Source of the DNA: Affinundibacterium macrobrachii | GTDB taxonomy: Bacteria; Pseudomonadota; Gammaproteobacteria; Burkholderiales; Burkholderiaceae_D | Reading direction: 5' to 3' | NCBI RefSeq assembly: GCF_014652415.1 | Contig: NZ_BMYT01000001.1 | Coordinates: 1,292,168 to 1,356,167 of the forward strand | DNA length: 64,000 nucleotides | In this document: positions 42,563 through 52,811 of the stretch, in pieces | How positions within the stretch are numbered: the first letter of the stretch is position 1 | How the letters are laid out: each line of letters starts with the position of its first letter | Position numbers and translations under genes: made by a program | The notes under the pieces: model-generated | What the model was told of the DNA's origin: nothing | The model's input: only the letters and a program-made list of their open reading frames with translations | Databases searched by the model: none

Positions 42563-43840
42563 CTATTTCATGAAAGGACCCCAAGTTGGCTCACGAATTT
42601 CACCTGCTTGAATTGTCAATTTTTGCTTTACTTTTGCATCTGTTGAAACCATTCCGAGAGTACCACGACGTCCAACCTGTGTTGCATACAAGACATACCT
42701 TCCATTTGGAGCAAAACTTGGTGACTCATCCCGATTAGTATCAGAAATCTTCAATTCTTGACCATTGTTTAACAAATCCATCGCATAGACTTGGTCGCCA
42801 CCATCGCGACGTGAGATATAAACCATGGTGTTGCCATCAGGCGAAATACGTGGAGAAATATTGTAACTACCTTTAAAGGTGATACGTTTAACATCACTTC
42901 CGTCAGCGTTCATGCGATAAATTTGTGCACCGCCGCTACGATCACTCACAAAATAAATATAACGACCATCTGGTGAATAACGTCCCTCGGTATCTATCCC
43001 ATTTGAATTACTCAAACGTTGAACATCAGAACCGTCTGCGTTGATCGAGTAAATTTGTGCAATTGCGCCCTTGGACAAAGTGACCAGTAATTTGCTGCCA
43101 TCTGGCGACCATGATGGCGAAGAATTATTACCTTTGAAATTGGCGACCGTAGTACGTTGACCCGTCATCAAATTTTGAATATAAACAATCGGCTTCTTTA
43201 ACTCCATCGAAACATACGCGACTTTAATTCCATCTGGTGACCAAATTGGAGAAATGATGGGTTCTTTCGAGGTCAAGGCAACTTGAACGCCGTCACCATC
43301 AACATCAGCGATCTCTAAACGATATTGATTGCCCGCTTTCGTCACATAAGCAATCCGTGTTGAAAATACACCTGGAATGCCAGTCAATTTCTCATAAATA
43401 TCATCCGCAATCTTGTGTGCGGTTAAACGTATCTTTGGATTTGGTGTATCCATAGAAAAGCCTGACAACATCTCATTTTTAAGCACGTCAAACAGCTTGT
43501 AACGAACATCATAACGGCCTTCGCCTTTCTTCTGCACGCTGCCCACCACCAAGGCAGTTGCTCCACGCGTTTTCCAAGCTTCGAAATCGACAGTTGCAGT
43601 TTCTGATATCGCTGTGCCAACTTCGATTAAACGAAAATATCCGCTACGATTCAAATCATCTCGAATAATTGTCGAAACTAACTGTGGTGATAGTTCTTCA
43701 TTCGCAAATGCAGCGACCGCAATCGGGATTTGATTCGAACCCACACCCGAAATTTCTACCCGCATTTGTGCTTGCACCAAACCACAAACTAGCGTGATTA
43801 CGCCCGCAATCAGGGCTTTAAATATCGAAGAATTTTTCAT
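42563..43840 (-). CDS. tolB: Tol-Pal system translocation protein TolB
   Basis: The protein has 425 residues from the ATG at 43840; a TTG one codon upstream is less likely. A signal peptide is followed by an N-terminal alpha/beta domain and a six-bladed WD40-like propeller with repeated SPDGxxxxYVS motifs (WSPDGIKVAYVS, WSPDGSKLLVTLS, YSPDGRYIYFVSD). This is the periplasmic partner of Pal and TolA. It begins 6 bp after the tolA stop, so the two are cotranscribed. Confidence 0.96.
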   Translation of the reverse strand: MKNSSIFKALIAGVITLVCGLVQAQMRVEISGVGSNQIPIAVAAFANEELSPQLVSTIIRDDLNRSGYFRLIEVGTAISETATVDFEAWKTRGATALVVGSVQKKGEGRYDVRYKLFDVLKNEMLSGFSMDTPNPKIRLTAHKIADDIYEKLTGIPGVFSTRIAYVTKAGNQYRLEIADVDGDGVQVALTSKEPIISPIWSPDGIKVAYVSMELKKPIVYIQNLMTGQRTTVANFKGNNSSPSWSPDGSKLLVTLSKGAIAQIYSINADGSDVQRLSNSNGIDTEGRYSPDGRYIYFVSDRSGGAQIYRMNADGSDVKRITFKGSYNISPRISPDGNTMVYISRRDGGDQVYAMDLLNNGQELKISDTNRDESPSFAPNGRYVLYATQVGRRGTLGMVSTDAKVKQKLTIQAGEIREPTWGPFMK

Positions 43841-43846
43841 CAAATT

Positions 43847-44671
43847 TTAATCTTTCATTCTATGAACTAAATTAAGACTGCTTGGAACTTCACCCGATTT
43901 ATCGCGTGGAAATGGCTGTGATTTTTCAATCGCTTTTGCCACTGCATCATCAAACGCTAATACCCCAGATGATTTGGTTTTCTTGATCGGTCCTTTTAAC
44001 GAACCATCAGGAAATAATTGAATCACAAACTCGACTGTTGGATTGTTCGATGAATTATCACTCACGACATAAATCGTATTCGATTTAATTTTCGCTGCCA
44101 CCTTCGCGTTATAACTTGGATCACCACGATTATTTCCAGTGGATTTCAAGGCATCACCTAAACCGCCCGAACCTGACTTTACCACTTGACCATTCAAGCG
44201 ACGCATATTTTCTTCGAAGATCTTATCCTGTGCCGCTTTTTCTCTAGCTAGACGTTTCTTCTCTTCTGCTGCTTTTTTCTTCGCTAACTCAAGCTCGGCT
44301 TTTTTTAATTCCTGCTTTTCAAGCTCAGCTTGTTTTTCTTTCTCTAATTGCTTGCGCTTCTTTTCTTGCGCGATGATGATTTCCGGATCTTCTTTTTCAA
44401 CAACTTTCTCGATCTCTTTAGGTGGCTCAACGACAGGCTTTGGCTCTTCAATCGGTGGTTCAGGGGCAACTGGCAGCGGTGCAGCTTCTCTGGTGGTTAA
44501 GTCCCAAATTTCCGCTTCTACTGCCACCGTTTCACTGCTTTGCCATTGCACACCAATCACAAGAAATGCGAACAGCAACAAATGCACGAGTCCAGCCAAG
44601 CCGAGCGACTGCCATTGCATGCCGTCGCGAGGATGCATTTGTGTTGCGGCGTTGTAAGTAAATTCATTCAT
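43847..44671 (-). CDS. tolA: Tol-Pal system protein TolA
   Basis: The 274-residue protein has a single transmembrane helix (about 22-42, LGLAGLVHLLLFAFLVIG) and a proline/glutamate stretch (PVAPEPPIEEPKPVVEPP). A long lysine/glutamate/alanine-rich helix at about 85-155 is followed by a C-terminal TonB-like domain (YNAKVAAKIKSNTIYVV to the end). It spans the periplasm and is driven by TolQR. It is separated from tolR by the tamA and tamB genes and by 180 bp that contain a TTGACA element, so it may have its own promoter here. Confidence 0.93.
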   Translation of the reverse strand: MNEFTYNAATQMHPRDGMQWQSLGLAGLVHLLLFAFLVIGVQWQSSETVAVEAEIWDLTTREAAPLPVAPEPPIEEPKPVVEPPKEIEKVVEKEDPEIIIAQEKKRKQLEKEKQAELEKQELKKAELELAKKKAAEEKKRLAREKAAQDKIFEENMRRLNGQVVKSGSGGLGDALKSTGNNRGDPSYNAKVAAKIKSNTIYVVSDNSSNNPTVEFVIQLFPDGSLKGPIKKTKSSGVLAFDDAVAKAIEKSQPFPRDKSGEVPSSLNLVHRMKD

Positions 44672-44701
44672 TGATTTTCAACTACTTCTTCATTCTAGCT
44701 A

Positions 44702-44729
44702 CAGATATTGAACGCACAAATCGTGTCAA
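44702..44729 (-). promoter_or_regulatory. Candidate tolA promoter
   Basis: A perfect TTGACA (complement of 44724-44729) lies 16 bp from TATCTG (complement of 44702-44707), about 30 bp upstream of the tolA ATG. The -10 match is poor. Confidence 0.3.
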
Positions 44730-44851
44730 TATGAGAAATTGGCGATTATACTTTTAGCGCATGATTATAAACGGTCTTTTGCAACAAACATCAGAGCAAG
44801 CTTTTCCAAGCTCGATCCCACTAAACTACCCAAAATTCATCCGGAACGACA

Positions 44852-47800
44852 TCAGTTAAAAGAGAAACTGTACTTCACATCGGCTGAATTATCGGTGCCA
44901 GATCGGCCTATAAATCGTATACGACGCGTTAACTGCCAGCTTAATTTCAACGCGCCACTCGCATCCGAGACACCGCGCTCAACCGAAATAACCAAACCCG
45001 GTTTCAATCGTTTGCCGATATTCACTACCTTATCGTTGGAAGACGATCCGACCGAAGTAGCACCTGCGACTGTCTGACTAGGTAATTTTGATGCGCCACC
45101 ATTTTCTGCTGGGCCGATAGAAAACTCATCAAAACCTAAACCTTGAACCAACTCGCGCGGAATATTTCGACTTCCATCACCACCAAAAATGGCACCAGCA
45201 GCCGACAGTAACAAGGACGCATCGGCGGTGCCCACTTGATCTGATTCTCGCCCTAACACCAGCCAAGAAATTTTTTCACTGTCGGGCACATTTGGCTCTG
45301 AAACCAAACGCACCTGAGGACTCGCGACAGTACCGGTAACGTCGACCCCTGCCTCGACTGCCAAACCTTTACGTAAAGCGCGAATATTCAGCGCTGGATT
45401 ATTTGGTGCGCCTTGGAAATTCAAAATCCCACGTTCAATTTCTAATTGCTGCCCATAACCCTCGTATTGCCCGCCATTGGTGATGATAGAACCGCTTGCA
45501 TAAACTGGCGAATTATCATTGCTGCGTAATCGCAAAGTACCCGTCAAAGCGGTATCTAAACCTCGACCAACAAAGACAAAACGTGATCCCATATCGATCT
45601 GTAAATCCAATTTGGTTTTTAAGCCTTTTTTGCCACTATCAAGCTCGACTTCCTCATCGCGCAACTTAAGGCCTCTCGACACCAACACGTCACTAGACAA
45701 ACTCGGAGGCGGCAGCTTCGGCAATTTAAAATAGGCCGCATCGGCTTTCAATTTACCAATCAGCGCCCAGACCTTATCAACTTGCTTAATATTTGCCTGA
45801 CCACTCACAACTAACCAGCGATCTTTACGCTGCAGCAAAGGAAAATCTTTCCAATCCGCTTGAATAACGCCTGTTTGCTCGCGCCAGTTGACTTCTCCAG
45901 AAGCAACGAACTCTCCTTCGCGACCAGTCCAATTCAAATCTTGCAACTGCTCTAGCTTAGGCACAAAATTGACTTTATTCGCAAATCGCAATTTCTCTAA
46001 TTTCAGAACATCTTGATTCAAATGCGCGCGCAATTCGCCATTCGGAAATAGCAAACCTTCTGAAGCAAATGCGAGCTCTAAATTACGCCCATCTAGAGTC
46101 GCTTGATACACGGGCTGCGAAAATTTTCCACCAAAGCTCGCATTTAAATTCAAGGCTCCTTTCACCGCGAAGTCGGCACTCAGTTGCCCAGCAAGCCACT
46201 GCAATTCTGGAATGGTGGCCTGTAAATCACCTTTCATCGGTGCATCTGAATGAAATGTCCACTTGTCATTGACTCTTTGGATTTGCGTATCCAGATTTGC
46301 ACGCCATTGACCAACCCGATCCCCCACGCTCTGCATACTTAACCGAACCTGCTCGGCATCACTACCAGCGATTAATCCACCAACTTGCATTTGCAAGTTC
46401 AATTGACTCAAGCCCAAACTCATCGCTTGACCGGTACCATCCGCATCAGGAACATACAAATCACCCGCTTGCCTACTAAGCCGTATCTCTCCACGAGCAC
46501 TATCCTTGAGCTGCAAGTCCCAATCTAAACCCAAGCGTAAATCGCCGTGAAGACTCTCTTGTGGCTTCACCAATCTTGTTAGGGCCATGACTGGAATGCC
46601 ATCCCATTTCGCTTTTGAGCTTAAGGATTTCGGCGTCCATTCCAAATGATTTAATGCCAGCTTGCCAAAACCGCCGACCAATTGCGCGGAACCTAGTTTT
46701 ACACCAGTAGAACTAAGTTGGATTGGCATGGGTGCTTGCAAAGTCACATCCTCGTCGGCCATCGTCGAATCGACTTTTCTTCCAAAGCCAGTTAACTGCA
46801 TTTGATGCAGACGCCCGCCCCATGCCATATCGCCATCCGAGGCAATCGGATTAGATCGTTTCTTTTCGGGCTTGATTTTCTCGTCAAGCGCAGCCATGAG
46901 ACCGCCTTGCGCACTGAAAACCAAGCTACGTGCTTTATCAAATTGCGCGCGCGCATTAATCGTATGTTGATTACGCACGCCATACATTGACAACTCCAGT
47001 TGTTCAATCAATTGATGGCGCTTCTCTATGGACAAGCCTTGCTGATCTTTATGTACCGGATCTAAAGAAATATTGGCGCTTTTTAACTCACTAGCGACAA
47101 CGTGAATTCTCAAAGGATCTTGTAGGCTCAAACCGAGTTCGACATCTGCATTAAGCCTAGACAAAGCCCAGCCCTGCGCAGAGCGCAAATCATCTGCATG
47201 CAACTTTGCTTTAATAATTGGTGCATTTAACCTGCCACTCAACACCGCCTCTGCATTCGCTTTTCCCACTAAGGAAAATCCCGTTATGCTTTCAAAATGC
47301 GTCAGATCATCAGCGACAAGATTCAACTGCAACTGCGACTGCGCACTTCCCAAAGCACCATTCGCAGACAAACGATTACTACCCCATTGCACTTGCAATT
47401 GATCCAATTTGAGTAAAGATGACTGCTGCCAATCCGCTTGCCCTGCCGCGAACATTTTTTGACCTGCAAGCTCACCGGTCAAGCTAGGAATCCGCAATTT
47501 GATCGTCGTTTTCCCCGCAAGATTACCACTCAAAATAATGTCACCATCAATTCGACCATGTGGTGCCAACCACCAATGTGCCGGATCAAATTGCGTCATT
47601 TTGGCCTGCATCTTAAAGGCACGCTCACCATCAAAATGTACCTCGCCGCTCGCATTCAATCGCGCTTGTTCCGCTTGCAACTCCAATCGCTTAAATCGCA
47701 ATAAGCCACTATCTCCAACACGATTAAAGATAAAACTCGCCTCTGCATTCAAGTTCGCTCTAGGCTCGGTTAATTGTGCTTGAAAATCAATTCCTTGCTC

Positions 47801-49180
47801 AGCTTTCGACTGCAATTGCACTTCACCTTGAATACGACTTTCGCGCATGCGACTATCGATTTGCGCCAAATTCAAATCCTTCAACACAAGCTTGGAATCT
47901 AGCAACGGTAACTTCGCCGCCCGTAATTGCAGCTTGCTCTGTGCACTGACACTACCGGCAAGTAATTCAATTTTGGTTTTGATTAAATTCAACTGCATAT
48001 CACGCCAATCAACACCTGACTCTATCAATTTAAATGGCAAGCCTTGTTGATCAATCGTCCGTGCAGCACGATTGACGATGCGTATCGTGCCATTTAAATT
48101 GCCATTGAAAGTATCAGGCTGGCCTGCCGACTTGATATCAACTTGAGACTGCGTGGGTAGTTTTGGTGGAGACGTCATTGGTGATTTCAATGCTGTAGCG
48201 CTTGGCTGCAAATCCACATCAATATCAAGCATTGCAAATGGTGCATGTTGATTAATCCATTGAGGATTTAAACTGAGCACCTTCAAGTGCGCCGCATCGA
48301 TAGGATGGGTAGAGAATGGCGACAAATGCAAATCCAGATCCGCACTTGCTTGCTGTTGTGGATCGACGCGCAATCCTTCACTGGTAGCAGTCACTGAACG
48401 AGCCTGTATCGATAATGCTTGCAAAGATCCAGTTAGATTGCCTTGCACCAACACCTTTGGCAAGTCTTGATTGAGCTGACCATGATAAGTAAAGGTACCG
48501 CCGAGCGAAAAAGGGCGTACCGTCTGTATCGCACTTTTTAAATGCAAACCACCCCATGCGGAATCAAGCTGCATCGCGATTTGATGTTCACGATTTGAGG
48601 TTTGCAGATTTGCCAAAACAGACTTCAACTCTATCGGCTTGATCTCTTGCCCATCGCTAGTTAACTCACTTATTACGATGCGCCCTATGGCGGCCTGTTG
48701 AATCGCCAGATTAATCGGTAACTGCAAATTCACCGGCATTGCGGCTGGCGTCGTACTAGCTTGGCTAGCAACTCTTAGTGTCGAAACATTCAATTGTGAA
48801 ATAACGAGACGTCCACTGAGAATTGACCATAACTGCCAGTTTAATTGCAAACCATTGATACGGATTCTTTGTTGCGCATCTTGATAAACAACTTCATCGA
48901 TTTGCAACTGATCTGCCAAGCGACCATGAAGAGGACTGAAAGTCAGTTTGCCGCCACTTAAACTTGATAGACTTTGCAAAAAAAATCGGCCACCGGCTTG
49001 CGTTTGCACGACCCCAATTAGTCCTAACAATAATCCTAAAACAAGGACAAGCGACGCAAGGAGAAATGGACGTCCAGTATTTTTCGACTTTGTGTTTCGA
49101 CTCAAAGAAACTTGCGAAGCCGCCTCACTTTCGACAGCGTCTTTTTCAGTTACTTGTGCAGATGAATTTTGATCCGTCAT
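44852..49180 (-). CDS. tamB: TamB, inner-membrane-anchored bridge of the TAM complex
   Basis: The 1442-residue protein has an N-terminal signal anchor (about 37-58, FLLASLVLVLGLLLGLIG), then a very long beta-rich AsmA/TamB-like region. The C-terminal DUF490/TamB domain includes GTLRLRSNDNSPVYASGSI, GGQYEGYGQQLEIERGIL, NPALNIRAL and WLVLGRESD. The protein spans the periplasm as a hydrophobic groove and works with TamA in outer-membrane protein assembly or phospholipid transport. It begins 39 bp after tamA. The length is within the usual range for TamB. Confidence 0.93.
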   Translation of the reverse strand: MTDQNSSAQVTEKDAVESEAASQVSLSRNTKSKNTGRPFLLASLVLVLGLLLGLIGVVQTQAGGRFFLQSLSSLSGGKLTFSPLHGRLADQLQIDEVVYQDAQQRIRINGLQLNWQLWSILSGRLVISQLNVSTLRVASQASTTPAAMPVNLQLPINLAIQQAAIGRIVISELTSDGQEIKPIELKSVLANLQTSNREHQIAMQLDSAWGGLHLKSAIQTVRPFSLGGTFTYHGQLNQDLPKVLVQGNLTGSLQALSIQARSVTATSEGLRVDPQQQASADLDLHLSPFSTHPIDAAHLKVLSLNPQWINQHAPFAMLDIDVDLQPSATALKSPMTSPPKLPTQSQVDIKSAGQPDTFNGNLNGTIRIVNRAARTIDQQGLPFKLIESGVDWRDMQLNLIKTKIELLAGSVSAQSKLQLRAAKLPLLDSKLVLKDLNLAQIDSRMRESRIQGEVQLQSKAEQGIDFQAQLTEPRANLNAEASFIFNRVGDSGLLRFKRLELQAEQARLNASGEVHFDGERAFKMQAKMTQFDPAHWWLAPHGRIDGDIILSGNLAGKTTIKLRIPSLTGELAGQKMFAAGQADWQQSSLLKLDQLQVQWGSNRLSANGALGSAQSQLQLNLVADDLTHFESITGFSLVGKANAEAVLSGRLNAPIIKAKLHADDLRSAQGWALSRLNADVELGLSLQDPLRIHVVASELKSANISLDPVHKDQQGLSIEKRHQLIEQLELSMYGVRNQHTINARAQFDKARSLVFSAQGGLMAALDEKIKPEKKRSNPIASDGDMAWGGRLHQMQLTGFGRKVDSTMADEDVTLQAPMPIQLSSTGVKLGSAQLVGGFGKLALNHLEWTPKSLSSKAKWDGIPVMALTRLVKPQESLHGDLRLGLDWDLQLKDSARGEIRLSRQAGDLYVPDADGTGQAMSLGLSQLNLQMQVGGLIAGSDAEQVRLSMQSVGDRVGQWRANLDTQIQRVNDKWTFHSDAPMKGDLQATIPELQWLAGQLSADFAVKGALNLNASFGGKFSQPVYQATLDGRNLELAFASEGLLFPNGELRAHLNQDVLKLEKLRFANKVNFVPKLEQLQDLNWTGREGEFVASGEVNWREQTGVIQADWKDFPLLQRKDRWLVVSGQANIKQVDKVWALIGKLKADAAYFKLPKLPPPSLSSDVLVSRGLKLRDEEVELDSGKKGLKTKLDLQIDMGSRFVFVGRGLDTALTGTLRLRSNDNSPVYASGSIITNGGQYEGYGQQLEIERGILNFQGAPNNPALNIRALRKGLAVEAGVDVTGTVASPQVRLVSEPNVPDSEKISWLVLGRESDQVGTADASLLLSAAGAIFGGDGSRNIPRELVQGLGFDEFSIGPAENGGASKLPSQTVAGATSVGSSSNDKVVNIGKRLKPGLVISVERGVSDASGALKLSWQLTRRIRFIGRSGTDNSADVKYSFSFN

Positions 49181-49219
49181 GCTGAGAAATTCTCTTTAAA
49201 ATGTGGCACAAGCGAACAA

Positions 49220-51091
49220 TTAAAATGCGATCGCGATAGAAAAATCTAAGCGGAATCTTTTAACTTCTTTACCGTATGCGACGTCCAAGGCAATCGGTCC
49301 TGCTGGGGTTTTAATTCTCGCACCTAGGCCCCAGCCCTGTTTCATTTTAAATTCACGCCAATTACGCGCGGCATCTCCTGCATCAACGAAAGCAGCGACA
49401 CCTAAAGTATCGGTACGCCAATGAACATATTCGATACTCGATGCGGCCATCATACTACCGCCAATGATCGCATCACCACTACGCACACCCAAGCTTTGAT
49501 AAGCATATCCACGTACCGATGTACTTCCACCAGTTCGAAACATATACTCTTCTGGAATACCTTCGACACTTGGGCTAAACACTTTACCAAACTCAACTCT
49601 CAATAGAACGCTATCGCGCTTAGCGACCGGCCACCAATATTGATACTTGCCATAGAGACGGGCGAAACGTTGATCGGACACAATCGCCCTCTCTGACATT
49701 GCCAAATCTAACTGCGCACGTTGGCCTTTTCGCGGTGCAAAAACATCATCTACATCACGCCAAGTCCATCCTATACTGGCAACCAAAGCACGACTCTTAC
49801 GCTCCAGCTCTACAGACGTATCTTCATTTTGTACTACTTTTTCTTGTACATAGTTGAGTCCGAGACGTTGCTCAACCATGCCATGCGTAATGCTGCGCTT
49901 CACACCAAGCGCTGAATGTGTCTTTAAGATGCCTTCAAGATTGGATCGCTCAAACAACACACCGAATGAGTCTAGACGATTATTATCATTCGGCGGCAGA
50001 TATACATCGGCATAGGAGAGTTGGCGTTTTTGTTCAACCCGTAGCGCTGAGCGTAAATCCCATACGCGATCAAAAAAATTCCGATCGCGATAAGTGACCT
50101 CGGTACGAAATCCCGTGCTTGAGCTGTAACCGGTACCAAAACCTAAATCACGTGTTTGACGCTCCTGCAAAGATATTTCAATCGGCAGCGCATCGGCTTT
50201 TGTACTATCGGTATTAATATTAAATGCCACCGTCGAAAAGTAAGCTGAATTCTGCAAAGCGCGCTGAAAATCCAACAAGCGCGCGCTCGAATACACATCG
50301 CCTTTCTTAGGTGGATTGAATCGATCGATCAACCATAAGGGGTAACGTTCCAATCCGGTGACAGTTAAATCGCCCACAGTAAATGCGGCGCCACTGTCAA
50401 CATCCAACTCTAGCTGCGCTGATTGCGTTTCTGTATCGATATTCGCGCGACTATCCACCAAAGTTGCCCCAGCATAACGATAAGCGCGCAAACTTTCGAT
50501 CAGCATCGTCTTTGCACGACTCCAGTCATCCTGACGAAACGGCTGCCCTTGTACCAAGCTCCAAGTCTTTAGTAGTTGGTCGCGACGTTCAATCGCTTCC
50601 TTTTCACCCGCTTCCACGGCAGATAACAAAGCCCCCGTGAAATTGATGTTGACCGATTTAATCGTAGTGCGCAGACCGGGATCTACTTGAATATCTATCC
50701 GAGTACCATCGACACTTTTATCAAATTGCACTTGCGGGGAAAAATAACCTTCAGTCGCTAAGATTTCGTTAATATCGCGCTGTAGCTTACGGATAAAACC
50801 GGGTGTCGGGATCTGTGGTTCTGCATTTGCCGACAAGGCAGGGATGTGCTCTTCTAACAAATTAGCGAGTGAGCCGTTTAATTCCCCTAGATAAAACCGC
50901 GCAAAAATCCCATCGATTTTAATAGAAGGTGCTTCAAGCGCTTGCACTTGAACTGGTACTTGTATGTGGGGCGGTTTGGTCGCCACTTGCGGTGATTGCG
51001 CGCAAGCCTCAGTGCCAGCAAATAGCGATAAAAGTGCTGACGCCACGATGTTTTGTGGGTATCGAATTTCTCGCTTTAAATGATAAATCAT
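49220..51091 (-). CDS. tamA: TamA, Omp85-family outer membrane protein
   Basis: The 623-residue protein has a signal peptide, POTRA domains over about 45-300 (LQRDINEILATEGYFSPQV, TVTGLERYPLWLIDRFNPPKKG), and a 16-strand Omp85 barrel. The barrel carries the conserved GGSTSVRGYAYQSLG loop-6 motif (VRGY) and ends in FRLDFSIAIAF with a terminal Phe. It inserts or assists autotransporters and other outer-membrane proteins with TamB. It starts 9 bp after the tolR stop, so it belongs to the same transcript. BamA is excluded by length (about 800 residues for BamA) and by the adjacent tamB. Confidence 0.93.
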   Translation of the reverse strand: MIYHLKREIRYPQNIVASALLSLFAGTEACAQSPQVATKPPHIQVPVQVQALEAPSIKIDGIFARFYLGELNGSLANLLEEHIPALSANAEPQIPTPGFIRKLQRDINEILATEGYFSPQVQFDKSVDGTRIDIQVDPGLRTTIKSVNINFTGALLSAVEAGEKEAIERRDQLLKTWSLVQGQPFRQDDWSRAKTMLIESLRAYRYAGATLVDSRANIDTETQSAQLELDVDSGAAFTVGDLTVTGLERYPLWLIDRFNPPKKGDVYSSARLLDFQRALQNSAYFSTVAFNINTDSTKADALPIEISLQERQTRDLGFGTGYSSSTGFRTEVTYRDRNFFDRVWDLRSALRVEQKRQLSYADVYLPPNDNNRLDSFGVLFERSNLEGILKTHSALGVKRSITHGMVEQRLGLNYVQEKVVQNEDTSVELERKSRALVASIGWTWRDVDDVFAPRKGQRAQLDLAMSERAIVSDQRFARLYGKYQYWWPVAKRDSVLLRVEFGKVFSPSVEGIPEEYMFRTGGSTSVRGYAYQSLGVRSGDAIIGGSMMAASSIEYVHWRTDTLGVAAFVDAGDAARNWREFKMKQGWGLGARIKTPAGPIALDVAYGKEVKRFRLDFSIAIAF

Positions 51092-51100
51092 GACTACACA

Positions 51101-51544
51101 CTACTTAGTAGCGAGCCCCACACGTTGTATGCCTAATTTCTTTGCTTCAGAAATCACTTGTATCACTTCATCGTATTTAATATCTTTATCACCCGACACC
51201 AACACCGATAACTCTGGTTTTTCGGCATGATACTCACGCAATTTTTGTAGCAGCTGTTTACGATCCAAGCCAGTTTCCTTGGCTTCTTGTTTGCTATTAC
51301 CGTTAGTGCTACCGCGCGTGGTGATGCTAATCGTCGCAGAGGCATCTGGGCTTAATGTGATTTCAATAAAGTCTGAAGGCGGCTTAGTCGATTGTCCTGC
51401 AGTCGGTAAATTAATCACATTTGGATTCGTCATTGGTGCCGCAACCATAAAAATGACTAACAGCACCAACATAACGTCAATATACGGCACGACATTGATC
51501 TCAGCTTTAAATTTGCGTTTACGTTCGCCACGGAGTGAACTCAT
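51101..51544 (-). CDS. tolR: Tol-Pal system protein TolR
   Basis: In 147 residues from the ATG at 51544 (TAGGAATG upstream), a basic N-terminus (GERKRKFKAEINVVP) precedes one membrane helix with the essential Asp in YIDVMLVLLVIFMVAAPM. A periplasmic ExbD/TolR domain follows, with an internal Ser/Lys-rich loop and the closing LGIQRVGLATK. It forms the proton-driven motor with TolQ. The gene follows tolQ by 18 bp. Confidence 0.95.
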   Translation of the reverse strand: MSSLRGERKRKFKAEINVVPYIDVMLVLLVIFMVAAPMTNPNVINLPTAGQSTKPPSDFIEITLSPDASATISITTRGSTNGNSKQEAKETGLDRKQLLQKLREYHAEKPELSVLVSGDKDIKYDEVIQVISEAKKLGIQRVGLATK

Positions 51545-51562
51545 CAATCATTCCTAGGCTGA

Positions 51563-52258
51563 TTAGCGTGATTGTCTCTGCAAAATATTCGAGAACTCTT
51601 CAATGAAAGTTTCGAAACGAATCGCCAAACGATCAATATCGTGGGAATAACGGTTATAAGCCAATACCGCAGGAATCGCCGCAAACAAACCGATTGCGGT
51701 AGCAATCAATGCCTCGGCAATGCCTGGGGCGACCGCACTCAAAGTCGCTTGCTGCACGTTTGCCAAACCACGGAAGGAATTCATAATCCCCCATACCGTT
51801 CCCAACAAACCAATGTAAGGTGAGACCGAACCGACTGAGGCTAAAAACGATAAATGCGATTCAAGATGGTCCATTTCACGTTGGTACGATGCACGCATAG
51901 CACGACGCGCCCCATCCAACATTGCTCCCGCATCGAGACTGGCTTTATTCGCGGCTTTCACTTTATGGTATTCATTCATACCAGCTTCAAAAATACGCTC
52001 TAATGCGCCGGTCTTATCGCGGCTTCCACGGTGATTGGCAGTCGCTTGTTGATAGAGTTCAACTAAGTTACCACCCGCCCAAAATTGTCGTTCAAACTGT
52101 TCAGTCTGAGTTCGCGCTTTTTTAATCGCAAACATTTTACTGAAAATATAATTCCAGCTCATGAGCGAGACCAACAGCAAAATTGCCATCACAATTTGTA
52201 CCAATGGTGAAGCATTTAAAATTAATGCGGAAAAAGAAAGATCGTGAGTAACTGTCAT
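51563..52258 (-). CDS. tolQ: Tol-Pal system protein TolQ
   Basis: The 231-residue protein has three membrane helices: the N-terminal LVQIVMAILLLVSLMSWNYIF, then the pair around SVSPYIGLLGTVWGIMNSF and ALIATAIGLFAAIPAVLAYN. The GLLGTVWGI and ATAIGLFAAIPA blocks are signatures of the MotA/TolQ/ExbB family. It is the proton channel stator subunit energising TolA. It is preceded by ybgC at 120 bp. Confidence 0.96.
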   Translation of the reverse strand: MTVTHDLSFSALILNASPLVQIVMAILLLVSLMSWNYIFSKMFAIKKARTQTEQFERQFWAGGNLVELYQQATANHRGSRDKTGALERIFEAGMNEYHKVKAANKASLDAGAMLDGARRAMRASYQREMDHLESHLSFLASVGSVSPYIGLLGTVWGIMNSFRGLANVQQATLSAVAPGIAEALIATAIGLFAAIPAVLAYNRYSHDIDRLAIRFETFIEEFSNILQRQSR

Positions 52259-52378
52259 GATTATTTTTGTAAAACACTAAAATCTTAAAATGCAGATGAT
52301 TGCCACAATAATGTTTAACTATGGTCTAACCTACTGCTGTTTTTTCGGTGCTGGCTAATAACGCTAAGCTGGCTCAAA

Positions 52379-52786
52379 TTAAAGGTTTGGATTGATTTTC
52401 GCCAACACTGAACTAGGTAAAGGTATAGATCGCCATTGTGCCACGTCAACGCAACAAATTGTCACTTTCGCACTAGCTAATCTCCGTTCTTCGCACCAGG
52501 CTTCTTGTGCAAACACAATTGAGGCTCGCCCAATTTTTTCAACTACCGAGGTAATACGCAAAGCGTCATCTAGCCTTGCGGACGCATGATACTCGACTGC
52601 AGTCGCTTTGACGACAAAGATCGCGTTATGTTCAGCCCGCATATGAATTTGGTCTACGCCAATTTCACGTAGCCACTCAGTTCTAGCACGCTCAAAGTAA
52701 CGAAGATAATTGGCGTAATACACGATGCCACCAGCATCGGTATCTTCGTAATACACCCGCACCGGCCAATTAAATACACTCGTCAT
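52379..52786 (-). CDS. ybgC: Acyl-CoA thioesterase YbgC
   Basis: The 135-residue hot-dog-fold protein has VYYEDTDAGGIVYYANYLRYFERARTEWL split by the catalytic D17. The tail FAQEAWCEERRLASAKVTICCVD completes the fold. It hydrolyses acyl-CoA thioesters in the cytoplasm and is the usual first gene of tol-pal clusters in Proteobacteria. Confidence 0.93.
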   Translation of the reverse strand: MTSVFNWPVRVYYEDTDAGGIVYYANYLRYFERARTEWLREIGVDQIHMRAEHNAIFVVKATAVEYHASARLDDALRITSVVEKIGRASIVFAQEAWCEERRLASAKVTICCVDVAQWRSIPLPSSVLAKINPNL

Positions 52787-52811
52787 TGTTCCGCTCTCGC
52801 AAAATCGCTAA